Below, in pieces: positions 1 to 36,100 of a DNA stretch of 64,000 nt. Source of the DNA: Cranoglanis bouderius. Its lineage: Eukaryota; Chordata; Actinopteri; Siluriformes; Cranoglanididae. The stretch is from the NCBI GenBank assembly GCA_023630585.1, contig CM042546.1, positions 13,657,810 through 13,721,809 of the forward strand. Direction: 5' to 3'. Under the pieces are notes generated by a model. It saw only the letters and a list, made by a program, of their open reading frames with translations, searched no databases and was not told the DNA's origin. The stretch's first letter is position 1. Each line of letters starts with the position of its first letter. The translations under genes were made by a program, and so were the position numbers.

Positions 1-125
1 TAAATTTCACTGTGTGGTGCTTGGCCCCCGCAAACGCTGCTGACAGCTATATTTCCTCTCATCTTTATTTTGAAGTGTGGAATCTTAGGTAAACACTCTG
101 TGTGGTACAGTTGCAGAGGAACTGA

Positions 126-160
<35 letters not shown>

Positions 161-164
161 TGTA
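126..164. repeat. (GT)n microsatellite
   Basis: GT run with one interruption (TA). Confidence 0.9.
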
Positions 165-297
165 TAAAGTAGAAGTGATCCAAGACTCATGATCTCTTTT
201 ATCTCACTACTCCTACCCACTGAGACTTTGGGGCTCTGGAAGCTTTTAAAAGTTTTACTTGCAACATCACAGCCTGTACACAGCCCCCATCAGCTAG

Positions 298-299
<2 letters not shown>

Positions 300-341
<42 letters not shown>
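300..341. repeat. (AC)n microsatellite
   Basis: Perfect AC run of about 20 units. Open frames through it on either strand are artefacts of the repeat. Confidence 0.9.
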
Positions 342-343
<2 letters not shown>

Positions 344-593
344 TTCAAAACAGCATTAATCAGAATATTTAACAGGTGATACCTCAACACCGAGCTTGAA
401 GTAGCTCAGTTATAATCTATCAATTATTAAATAGAAGCAGAGCTCAACTTAAAACTGAATTAAAGGCTTATATTTAAAACTGGCAAAAGAGTGTGTTGTG
501 TCAAAGGATAAGTAAACACTCTCCATATCTCACTCTGAGCGAGAAATCAATGTGAGTAAAAGCTGTCAGCGAGGCTTGACATTTTCTTTTTGT

Positions 594-625
<32 letters not shown>
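594..625. repeat. (CA)n microsatellite
   Basis: Perfect CA run of about 15 units. Confidence 0.9.
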
Positions 626-627
<2 letters not shown>

Positions 628-744
628 TCAGCCCTCCTACCATCCCTGTCTATTTCTCTTTCCTCCTCTCACTGCCTGTCAAAAGGGTCTACCTGTGTGT
701 ATACCGGCTATCCTGTCAAAATACTCGCTGTACTATGGCATTTT

Positions 745-1316
745 GAAAACCCAAATCTCTCGTTTACGGGTAGTACAAAATGCAGCAGCTCGATTTCTGA
801 AGGGGTGTAAAAAAATTTGATCATGTTACACCCATTCTGAGATCCCTGCATTGGCTGCCTGTTCAGTACAGAATTGAGTTTAAAATTCTTCTATTTGTCT
901 TTAAATCATTGAACAATTTAGCTCCGCCTTATCTTACAAACCTACTTCATCCTTACATCCCTACAAGACGATTACAATCCGAGGAAAAACTTCTCCTCCA
1001 GATCCCTCGAACTCGTCTATAGACGAGAGGAAATAGAGCATTCGAAGTGGCTGGTCCTACTCTCTGGAACAATTTACCATCTCATATTAGAACGGCCTCC
1101 ACTCTACCTGTGTTTAAATCTAGTCTAAAAACTCATCTTTTTTCTTTGGCGTTTAAAAATTGATTTCGTTATAGTTTTGTTATGTGTATTTTTACATGAC
1201 GCTATTAATATTTTACTTATTGTATTTGTGCTATTGACAGTGTACAGCACTTTGGTTGGCTTTTAGCTGTTTTTAAATGTGCTTTAGAAATAAACTTGAA
1301 CTTGAACTTGAAAATA
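745..1316 (+). mobile_element. 3' end of an L2-type non-LTR retrotransposon
   Basis: Translation in several frames gives the C-terminal end of an L2/Rex1-like reverse transcriptase: RLRVVQNAAARFLKG, then DHVTPILRSLHWLPVQYRIE, FKILLFVFKSLNNLAPPYLT and AFEVAGPTLWNNLPSHIRTA, followed by VFKSSLKTHLFSLAFKN and a stop near 1160. The 3' UTR ends with AAATAAACTTGAACTTGAAC, a short tandem tail typical of this clade. It is 5'-truncated and has frame breaks, so it is a dead copy lying in LDLRAP1 intron sequence. Confidence 0.85.
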
Positions 1317-1449
1317 TTATTGCGTCCAGCTCGTTTTTACACACACTCTCGCCTTTACACACACTCTCTCGATTTCACATGCACACACTCTTGCCTTTAC
1401 ACACACAATCGGCATCTCAGAATTTTGACTGAGAGTTTTAGATATAAAA

Positions 1450-1568
1450 GGTGTGGCCTCTGTGCCTGTCAGTCTCAGTGAAGGAGGCGTGGCCTCTGTG
1501 CCTGTCAGTCTCAGTGAAGGAGGCGTGGCCTCTGTGCCTGTCAGTCTCAGTGAAGGAGGTGTGGCCTC
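1450..1568. repeat. 36-bp minisatellite, about 3.3 copies
   Basis: The unit begins GTGTGGCCTCTGTGCCTGTC and recurs at 1452, 1488, 1524 and 1560, an exact 36-bp period with very few differences between copies. The low divergence suggests recent expansion. Confidence 0.9.
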
Positions 1569-2198
1569 CTGTGAATATTAGTCACAGTGTAGGGACCCAA
1601 CACTTGTAAAAGCTTTAATTAATTAAGCACAGACTACTTAAATCTGCATCTTTTATCCATTAGATAGTTAACTAGATATTGTGTAGTATTGTAAAATCTA
1701 AGAGGAGCTGACAATTGGCCAATTTATTTGTAGAATGGGGCCATTGGGGGAGTGAATGGTGTAAAATGGCTCATGTGTGTGCAACACACACTCAGACTTA
1801 GAGGGTATGGACACACACATACACGTTGAGCTATGCTGACTTGGGGGAATCCTGGGGAGTGTGTGAAACTTAATCAAGATTCTGCATCTCTTTCTCTCGC
1901 TCTCTCTCTCTCATACACACACACATTCATGTACAGACTCCCATTGTTTTTCAGTTCATTAAATACTGAAAATACAGGAAATGTGGGTGGGATTATAACC
2001 AGAAAACTGGTTATAGTTTGACTGTTCACATACATCCGAGGAGCTGGTGACAGGAAATGTCTTATATCCAATATTTAGATATTAAAACATTTATTTAAAG
2101 GCAAAGCAAAGATGAGGTAAAAGTCAGAGAGAAAGAAGAAAAAGAACACAAGCTGTCCATCACGCAGCTGACACTGAAGGAAATAACGGAGATCGTAC

Positions 2199-27519
<25,321 letters not shown>

Positions 27520-27720
27520 AACGTGTCGTCCTGATCGGGAGGACTGATCCCGCACTCCTTTTCCTCCTCCGTCTCCTTCTCCTCAACCCTCCTCTCCGGT
27601 GTTCCAGTCAGGGGGGGAAAAAACTTCTTCCTTTTCTCTCTGCCCCGGCTGGATTATTTTCCTCCCCTTTTTTTGAAGCGAATCCAGCCTGGATAGACGA
27701 GCATGCTCACCACACAGGGC
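27520..27720 (-). promoter_or_regulatory. LDLRAP1: Presumed LDLRAP1 5' UTR and promoter region
   Basis: This stretch directly upstream of the start codon is C+T and CpG richer than the surrounding AT-rich DNA (CGCCCGGCCCG lies in exon 1, followed by CTCCTCCGTCTCC-type tracts). No clear TATA box is seen. The start site of transcription cannot be fixed from sequence alone; the call rests on position. Confidence 0.4.
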
Positions 27721-27954
27721 AGGGCTCAATATGCAAATCAGCCAGACGACGTAATGACGCAAGGGGAGGTGGGCGGTACTTAGTATGTTAATGAGCCCGA
27801 AATATAGGGTGTCTCAAAAGTCTCCATACATAGAGGAAATGATCACTTTTAAGCACAATGTCTTCCCAAGTTTTTCATACTTAGTTTATATTGTATATAA
27901 GGACATGTTGAAATCATTGTCATGGCTGGATCAGGAAGCTGACACAAGGTTGCG

Positions 27955-28115
27955 ATGGACTTGAACAGGAAACATGGCGAGCCCGTCATCACACGACGAG
28001 CCGCCAAACTTATTAACGAATCCAAAAAGATTGGAAGTGTTACGGACAAACCGAGAAGTGGACGTCCACGAACATCCACAAAGAAAGCCACAACTGACCT
28101 AGTGCTGGCAAACGT
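27955..28115 (+). pseudogene. Mariner transposase N-terminal fragment
   Basis: The frame contains AAKLINESKKIGSVTDKPRS followed by GRPRTSTKKATTDLVLANV. The pattern of a helix-turn-helix followed by a GRPR hook is typical of mariner/Tc1 transposases. It is cut by the nested insertion and lacks any catalytic domain. Confidence 0.75.
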
Positions 28116-28116
28116 A

Positions 28117-28431
28117 CACCGATCAGCCATAAAATTAAACCCACCTGCCTATTACTGTGTGTTTAGGTCCTCCTTGTGCTGCCAAAACAGCTCTGAGCCA
28201 TTAAGGCATGGACTCCACAAGACCTCTGAAGGTGTGCTGTGGTATCTGACACCAAGATGTTAACAGCAGATCCTTTAAGTCCTGTAAGTTGCGAGTTGCG
28301 GCCTCCATGGATAAGCGTGGCAGGCCGCATTATCCTGCTGAAAGAGGCCATTGCCATTAGGGAAGACCACTGCCATGAAGGAGTGTATTCACTTCACCTG
28401 TCAGTGGTTTTAATGTTATGGCTGATTGGTG
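28117..28431. mobile_element. Nested Tc1-type MITE with TA duplication (315 bp)
   Basis: Begins CACCGATCAGCCATAAAATT and ends TTTTAATGTTATGGCTGATTGGTG. TA is present at both borders (28115-28116 and 28432-28433). The interior is a collapsed Tc1 element without a usable transposase. The same end sequence occurs at 53396. Confidence 0.85.
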
Positions 28432-29647
28432 TAGTCACCTATATATGGAGACTTTTGGGACACCCTGTATTATCACACCAGTATCCTGGTCCACTAATCT
28501 GATTGGATAAACAGCGGTCCGAGAGTGCTTATCTTTAATATAACCACACTGGGACGTTTCACCGTTTGTATCACTCCACTTGTCTGTGTTCGCCATGTAA
28601 AATCCCAGTTCTAGCAACAATCCCACTGAATTTAGTGACATCATCAGCGGACATGACAAATAATACATTTTTCATTAAGATCATTTCTGACTTAAAATAT
28701 GAAAGCTCGTCAGATGAAGATGAAATCATTGTGAGCTAGTCGACTTAGTGAGTGTGGCTTCTTCAGGATCTATATCCACTGATATAAATTTTAACATTTG
28801 ACTTCTTTAGTTTCCTTTTTTAATCAAATGTGCACCAACATTTTTGAGATTATATACTCCATGATGATGATGATGATGATGTGATTGTGAGATTTGTTGC
28901 CTCTGAGTTTGTAACTATCTTTATTGTTGCAAACTACAATTTAAAAAAGAAAGAAGTAATAAACAATAACATTGTGCGTGTCTACAATAAGCATTTGATA
29001 ACCTCTCAAATGAGTTGATTACAGCTTTATAAAGGTTGCTAAATCATTTGCTTGCTTTAAATGCACCCGGTAAATTTTTGAAAAATGACGTCATGGACGT
29101 CATGTCACTCTTGAACCAAGAGACTCCTTTTCTGCGAAATATGCAAGACCCCAAAAGAATTAATCCTGAGGTCTGCGCACAGCTAAACATTTCTTGCACC
29201 AGAGTTATTCTTATTCACATCATGACTTCAGATCAAATGGCGCGTCAAAAATATTCATCCCTAGAGATGTGCAGAAGTCTTCTGTCCACTCGACCTTAAC
29301 CGAGATCATTCTGCATGAGTCATTTCCAGGAAACCTAAAGAAAGACAGAGGACAACAGTCCTAGGAGAAAAAGACTCGTGCATGTCAATCAGCCCCAGAG
29401 GAACTGACAGAGCCGGGTTTCCAGGAGGACAATCCCACCCAAGCCTCACTTATCAAGAAATAATCTTTAAACCTGCAAAGCTTCTTGGGAAGAAGAGAGA
29501 AATCAGTCTCTTGGTTTCACCTCAGGTCATTTAGTAAAGGTCATGCAGGAAGAATCCAGTCCTTCGGCATTCCTGAGTCATTCTGCTCGAAAACACGACA
29601 GTGAGTTACAGCAAAGAATCGGCTCAGCTGGTAAGAATGTACTGATA

Positions 29648-29782
29648 ATAAGGTGAGACCGCGGGACAGACTAAAGCGCTGCTGCATCGCTCTCTTTACG
29701 CGGAGATGAAGCGAGATGATATCTCACTGGCTCCACTATCAGCAGGTAGTCGAAGCATTGTGGGTAATGTAGTGCACCGGTA
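29648..29782 (+). repeat. Dispersed repeat family P, copy 2
   Basis: TAAAGCGCTGCTGCATCGCT, CTCTTTACGCGGAGATGAAG, CCACTATCAGCAGGTAGTCG and AAGCATTGTGGGTAATGTAG; the same order as at 17500-17665. Confidence 0.65.
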
Positions 29783-30072
29783 AAGAACACTAGGAAAACT
29801 GAAACTAAACTAGGAATTTCATTACAAAATAAATGTTGGATGGCGTTGAAGATCACACGGTTATTCTAAAGATTGATACGCAAGTCCTTCAAAGTGCTTT
29901 TAAATGACAGAGTTTCCATATGAACTCATCTAATAGTCTCCTCTGCATAGCAAACAGAGTCGAGACTCGAAAGGTTTAATTATTTCTTCTCACCGGTTAA
30001 ACACTCTCTGAAAGACGGATTCGGCCTCGGGGATTAAACACAGAGTGCTGTAATAACTGCATTGCAGTTTAG

Positions 30073-30077
<5 letters not shown>

Positions 30078-30110
<33 letters not shown>
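30078..30110. repeat. (GA)n microsatellite
   Basis: Perfect GA run. Confidence 0.9.
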
Positions 30111-30112
<2 letters not shown>

Positions 30113-30923
30113 GTGTAGGAGTATGTGTGAGGTAAACTAAAGATATGGGAAGTGAAGAAACTCTTTAAATTATAGAACGTGCTCCTGGATTAACATTTTC
30201 AATACATTTCCCCAGACACTCAACTAAGAGTAGCTTAGGGCAAAATGTCATTTATAAATAGACCTGAAACAGTTCTGAAACCGTTTCACAAATCAGTGAT
30301 TATGGTGTTTTCTCACAAATTACAGGTGTAACAAAACAGAACAGGGTTCCTCAAAAAAAGAAAAAAGTTCCTCCTGAACTTTCACAAATCCTAATTAATT
30401 ATTATTATTACTTATTACTAATTAATTATTATTATTTTAAAAGGGAAAACTTCTGCCGCAGGATTTAACCCAAGTATTTCACCCAGAACCTTATGAATTC
30501 CCACTGAGTGAAACCAGAGAACCCTTTAGGCTGCTAGAAACTTTCAATCCTCCAGCACAGCATTATTCCTGAATCTGATGTGGACTAGCTGTCAAAATCA
30601 AATCTTAATGCTTCATCACATCCTTCATTCCTCTGGGTTTTTTTTTGTTTTTTGTAACAAATAAGAAGTAAATCCAGTTAACGGAAAATAATCACAGGTT
30701 GCTTTTTTCATATTACTGTAAGCATTTAGACAAAATTATTTTATTCTTAAACCGTACTGAAGATTTTCTATGACTTATACAAAGCACTGATTCTGACACT
30801 GCGGCCTTTTCATTTGTTTCTTACTTATGACTATATGTGTCCTTCCTGCATCCACCTTTAAAAAAAAATTCTGGCCTGAGTTTCCTCAAAAGCATCATTT
30901 TAACAGGTTCAATGTGATGTCTC

Positions 30924-30937
30924 CCACCATCTAGTGG
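30924..30937. promoter_or_regulatory. CTCF-like motif near MACO1 3' end
   Basis: CCACCATCTAGTGG; its reverse CCACTAGATGGTGG matches the core of the CTCF consensus at nearly all positions. Binding is not shown. Confidence 0.3.
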
Positions 30938-31077
30938 TTAGCATGCAGTATTGTGGCCTCTATTTGAGATGAAGACCTACAAAAATAGTAAAAGGGTACC
31001 AAATCAATCTTCCATCCTTCCCAATCATACAGAGCAGACAACACAAAGACTGCCGAGATGCCAGGAAAAAAAAACCT

Positions 31078-31083
31078 TTTATT
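31078..31083 (-). terminator. MACO1: Likely MACO1 polyadenylation signal
   Basis: AATAAA on the minus strand, followed downstream by a GGTTTTTTTTTCC U-rich tract. It is the only minus-strand AATAAA I see in the 1.9 kb below the stop codon, giving a 3' UTR of about 1.87 kb. Confidence 0.55.
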
Positions 31084-31295
31084 CCTTGAAAACCTCACAG
31101 AGTGAGAATGCAGCCACAGTAAGGTCTGAAGAAAGAAAGAGGGAGAGGTGACATCGGGCAAAGAATGCAAACAAGTGCTTTCTTCTTTTCACTTGAAAAG
31201 TTTTTCTTTTTTGTCTGCAGACCGGTTAACTTCACCATAGGCGGACGTTAACTTCAGGGACGAACTGTCCATAATTTAAACACACACGCACACTC

Positions 31296-31296
<1 letters not shown>

Positions 31297-31324
<28 letters not shown>
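31297..31324. repeat. Poly-A run
   Basis: About 27 A on the plus strand, within the presumed MACO1 3' UTR (U-rich in the transcript). Confidence 0.85.
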
Positions 31325-31326
<2 letters not shown>

Positions 31327-32812
31327 GACAACCATTGCTGATCACTAGAACACCACGTAAGACTCACCAGGGCTTTCCCAATCTTAGTACTGAAAGAGCA
31401 ATACCAACAATGGGCTTTTTCATATCATTCAAATAATCAGAAGCCTTTCTTTCTCAAGACACCTTTATAACACATTACACCACACTAGAGGATTCTGTAA
31501 TGTTAGAATCTTCTTCCCATCACAGCTGGATGAAGGTTCCAGCTTCATTTACACACTGATGTTGCGGTTATCCCAGGGATTATCTGAGAAATACTCAGTA
31601 AGTGCATTTTTTTTTTTTTTTTTTTAAATCCACAGATAACCGTGCCCTTTCCAACTCAACACTTGAGGTTCAGTCAAAGGGTCTTGAGAAAGACGACAGG
31701 CTGGCTTTCCTCAACACTCGCGTCCTTAGCAGGGCGTGAACTCTGCAATACTGAGAACCAAATACTTTCCTATGCACAACAGCGCCATCGTGTGGCAACA
31801 CCAAACAGCTCTCTGCTACCAAGACACTGAACTAGAAGATACACTCGAAGGTTCTGTTAGCTGCTTCTGTTTCCCAGGACATCACTGTAGAACAAAATCA
31901 CAGTCCTAGCTACTTGGCACTGGACTAAATTTTTGCATTTGTCAGATACAGAATTGCCTGGTCAATGGAATAATCTGGGACATGCTCGCCGTGTACGCTG
32001 CAAAATATCCACATCTTTTTTCCCCCCCTTCTAAGCTACTCTTCAAGCATTGTTTAATCAACAGTGCAACACAGGCCAAATAAATAGGCGTAAACAAGAT
32101 TTCCAGGCCGAATCCGAATTCACAGTTGGAGAGATGGTGCTGTCAGGACGAAGACTCCAGATCTGATCGGGAAACGAAGGATAGCAGGGGACAAAATCTT
32201 TCAGATTCACCAATGTGGTCCTGTCTAAAGGCACTGGGGTATCTGACGGTTGGGCGCTCATTGAAATATTTGAAATTTTTAGTTATACCACTTTTTTGCA
32301 CACACTCTGCTTTGACTATATGCTTTTGGGCAGTGATTTAGTGAGAAATTTGGGATCTCATTTTAATCATCTTTTTTCCTAAAAAAAAAAAAAAAAAGTT
32401 TTAATAAAGAGCAAAAGCTGTAAATCTGAGACTTTGTCCCCTCCTTAAAAAAAAAGTTTAAGGCCAGTAATAATGTACAGTAAAAGTAAAGTGTGAGCCT
32501 TTTCATTTTTGCACTAAAGATGGAAAAAAAACAAAATGCACGCCAACGTCTGTGAGGTTTCTAGACATTTACAAGAAAGAAAAATCCAACAACAGCAGAT
32601 TCCTACTCGGTGGGTGATGTCCCTTAAAAGTTTTTTTGTCTTATTTTTTTTTTTTTTTTTTTTTTTTTACTACAACAAATACAGTCACACAATACGACAT
32701 CCTTCTGACCAGGCGAGAAATAGCAGTAGAAGAAAAAAAAAATCAACAACAAAAAAAGTCCCCAAACATTCTGAAGGGGGTCAAGTCTGGGCCTGTGAGG
32801 AGAAAGAAAATG

Positions 32813-32813
<1 letters not shown>

Positions 32814-32863
<50 letters not shown>

Positions 32864-32868
32864 AAGAG

Positions 32869-32916
<48 letters not shown>

Positions 32917-32917
32917 G
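32814..32917. repeat. (GA)n repeat, a CU tract in the MACO1 3' UTR
   Basis: About 100 bp of GA with a few C/A interruptions, starting 34 nt after the MACO1 stop codon; pyrimidine-rich (CU) in the transcript. Confidence 0.9.
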
Positions 32918-32950
32918 TGGATGGATGGTATGGTGAGCTGGCGCAGACAT

Positions 32951-33153
32951 TCATTTTTTTAGGGGCTGGTAGACGGATGCGTTGGGGTCCAGGCCAGATG
33001 GACTGGTGTCCATGAACTTGGAGGAGTAGTGGGGGGTGACTGGGTTCATGTTGCTGGTATCTGTGGAGTACGCGATGCTGGGCATGACTGCCATCACCTC
33101 GGCAATCTTCTGTTTTAAATCTTTTATCTCTTGATCTTTCTGCAGGATCTGAC
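32951..33153 (-). CDS. MACO1: MACO1 coding exon 11 (last)
   Basis: Residues 620-686: QILQKDQEIKDLKQKIAEVM, AVMPSIAYSTDTSNMNPVTP and SGLDPNASVYQPLKK, then TGA at 32953-32951. Confidence 0.95.
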
Positions 33154-36100
33154 CTGGAGGAAGGAGAGGAACACGCATCAGAGTTCTTGATCAAATGGGT
33201 GTTTCCATCCAAAAACTAAAAAAATTTGTCTAAGGATGCACAAATCTTATGCTTACTGATATGACACTGACAAAGGGTATTATTCAATAACGAATACTGA
33301 CTTTTAGACTTTGGTAATTGAAAGATGTCGGTATGAGGATGCCCCTTTTTGTAGCCGTTCTTATCTTTCATCCATTGACGTGCTTAATACTACTACGATG
33401 CTACTTAAATGCACTGCCGATTCATTTTCAGGTTTGTATTAATGTTCTAATAAATCATCGTTTCTATAGGAACAGCTTGCACAAGTATGGGGGACGCTCC
33501 ACATAAAAACGTGCGCAATCATCGATACGGTGACGTTTTCGGCGAGATGTTTATTTAATGTTTCTGGAAGGAGTCTCCAGTGTCAGCAGTCAGTGGTAAA
33601 GCTGAGCGGATAGTTTTCTGTCACAGGAAATCTTACTAACTTTGTGTGAGAGAAATGAAGACATGGTGGTGAGGGAAAGACTGCTACTTGTTGCACAACA
33701 ACTATAAACGGATAACAATTCTGTCATTCTTTAATGAACTAAAAACTGTTAGCGTTTATGAGGAATAAAACACTTTGTGACATGCAGTACGACATCACAC
33801 CACCTCGTTGTTGATTATTTTCCCTGGAACTGTACGTCCCAAAGTGTTTTATTCCTTACATGTGGGTGCACTGGGACCTATAACAGCTAAGCCCTGCTTT
33901 CCGATTTAAAAAAAAAAAGTGGATAAATCTAAACGTCCCATCATTTTTAATCCTACACCCGAGTGCGGACCTTGTGCGATCTCCAGCTGTCGCTTGGCGT
34001 CTCCGAGGGCAGAGAAGAGGTCCAATTTGATTCTGGTCTCTGCACTCAAGCTGTTCTCCAAGTGCTGGGTCTTATCCTGCATGGCTGACAGTGCAGACAT
34101 CAACACCTCTGTGTCCTTCTCATTCTCTTTATATTTGTGCAGCTCCTAAAGAGGACAGAACATGTTTCAATATGGTTCAAGGCATTTTTTTTTCTTTTCC
34201 ATGCTCATATACCATTTTTTTGGGCATCTATGTGAACCTTGTGAAATGATACTCACCTGTACTTTGAGCTCAAGCTCGTGGATCAAGTCCTCTTTGACTT
34301 TAATGTCCAGCGTGAGTTTCTTACACTCCGTCTCCAGCTCGGAGATCCTCCTTCTTAGAGACTCTGTGCACTCACCTCTGAAAAAAACAAAAAAACAAAC
34401 AAACAAAAAAAAAAACGACAGACCTCTGAGAGACAGACACATACAGGCTGTTTATCAGTGGCTCAGACAGTGGCATTTCAGTCAGACATGCATGGAAATA
34501 AATGGACTGGAATGTATTAAAGAAGTCAGGCACGAAATTAACTCCGGCCCCACCCCCCTGATGAAGGGGTTTGTGTCCTGCTGGAAAGACCCTGGTTGGT
34601 CTGATCAAAACCATTTTAAACTGCAAAACACTGGAGATCCGTCAGAACCAGAGTAAAGGTATATTACAGAGGTACTGGTTTAATTCACTACTTTGCTTCT
34701 ACTTCCACTGAAACAGCATTTACTTACTGGGAATTATTTGGGAATGTATTGATTGTAAATGAACAAAGAACCGGTGAGGGCTTGTGGTAGAATTAGTATT
34801 TCATCGCCATTACAACTCAAGCAAGTTATTTTCATAAAACAGTACGAGGCTTTTAAAAATGACTCTAGCAGCATTAATAGTACTTTTAACAGTCAGAACA
34901 CAGACAAGAGCGCTCCCCCCGGCAGGCGCGCAGGTTCTCACGCTCCTCATTAGTATGACAAGTGCCACTGCCAGGTCACTCATTTCATAAAGAAAACCGT
35001 GCAGCGTTTTACTTTAGTTGAAAGACACAGAACAAAGACTGTTGAATAATGGTGCGACGCGTACCTGGATGCGGCTGCGAGGGCTACAGCTCTGGCCGCC
35101 GTGGCTTCCTCCAGCTTCTTACGTTTCTTCTCCTCTGCCAGCTGTCTCTCTGCAGCCGCTCGTGCCTCCTGCTCCACCTTCAGACGCTTCTCCATCTGCC
35201 CAAGCGTCTGTTTATCCTTTTGTTTCGCCTGCACGGCGTTATGGAGCCTAAAATGCACATGTACAATTGTTATGTATCTATATGTATGCATATAAGCAAG
35301 TGGACAAATGCTGTGACAATATTTTTCTCACTTGTTCTGAAGCAGCTCGTTGTCCTGGCGGAGTTGGCTGAGTTCAGAGCGGACGCTGCGTTCTGACGTG
35401 CCAAGAGAACCCAGCTGGCTGCGCAGCTCCTGCTCTGTCTGCCTGCTCGCCTGCAGCTCAGCCTTCAGCTTCTTCACGTCCTGCTCCAGCCTGGGGTTGA
35501 AAGAGAGAAAAAAATCCCAGCTGTATGTTTGGTGGTCCTTAAAACAGAATTCAGAATTATACAAGTATTCATTACAATATTATTATGACTATGTAATAAT
35601 ACTCAACGTTTGAATTCCTGAATTAATAAAAACGATCAATAATGAGTTTGCTTAGTGGCAAACAACCAGCAGCCTTTTCCATGGAGAGACAAATAAGACC
35701 CATGACAGCCATGATTGCATACTTTGGTGTCATGTCCTGTCCCATCACGTCTTGTCATTGTCATGTCCAGTCATGTCATGTCTGGTCTCGTCTTGTCATG
35801 TGATGCCTTAAAGCCCCATTTAGAAATCGCAATAAAGCCCTGAGCATGCGTTCACATACGCAGTATTTATTCAAACCCTGCTGCATTTACTCCCTGGTGC
35901 TGTTTATTCAGGAAGGTCTGAACACAGCATACACAGCATGGACTACTGGCCGCGTCTAAGTGAACTCTATTGCCGGTGTGACTACAGTTAGAAAACAACC
36001 TTAATTTGCCCCAACTCCTGGAGGTGAACAATTAACGAAAGACTTTTACAAGTATGTTTTTCAGGCCGGCCCCATCCCACGTGTCCCCATAGGGTTTCCT

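Larger units (their letters stand above)
27806..28467 (+). mobile_element. Mariner-like element interrupted by a second element
   Basis: Ends: AGGGTGTCTCAAAAGTCTCC at the left and GGAGACTTTTGGGACACCCT at the right, a 27-bp inverted pair next to TA. The left interior codes for a mariner-type DNA-binding segment. The right half of the transposase is missing and a 315-bp Tc1-type MITE is inserted at 28117. Confidence 0.8.
28470..31064. other. Intergenic DNA between LDLRAP1 and the MACO1 3' end
   Basis: No gene seen. Holds a (GAT)n run at 28861-28880, repeat family P at 29648-29782, a (GA)n run at 30078-30110 and a CTCF-like motif at 30924. Confidence 0.5.
31084..32950 (-). other. MACO1: Presumed MACO1 3' UTR
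   Basis: Lies between the stop codon and the polyadenylation signal. It has a CU microsatellite (32814-32917), A- and U-rich homopolymers and no interrupting gene. Confidence 0.55.

Noticed and set aside
1..2198. Search for LDLRAP1 exons 6-9 (clathrin box and AP-2 motif)
   Set aside because: No segment with the LLDLE-type motif or suitable splice sites was found on the minus strand; the exons are probably beyond the left edge.
34162..34656. 164-codon plus-strand frame across MACO1 exon 9
   Set aside because: It is antisense to a real exon, so it is a shadow of the coding strand.
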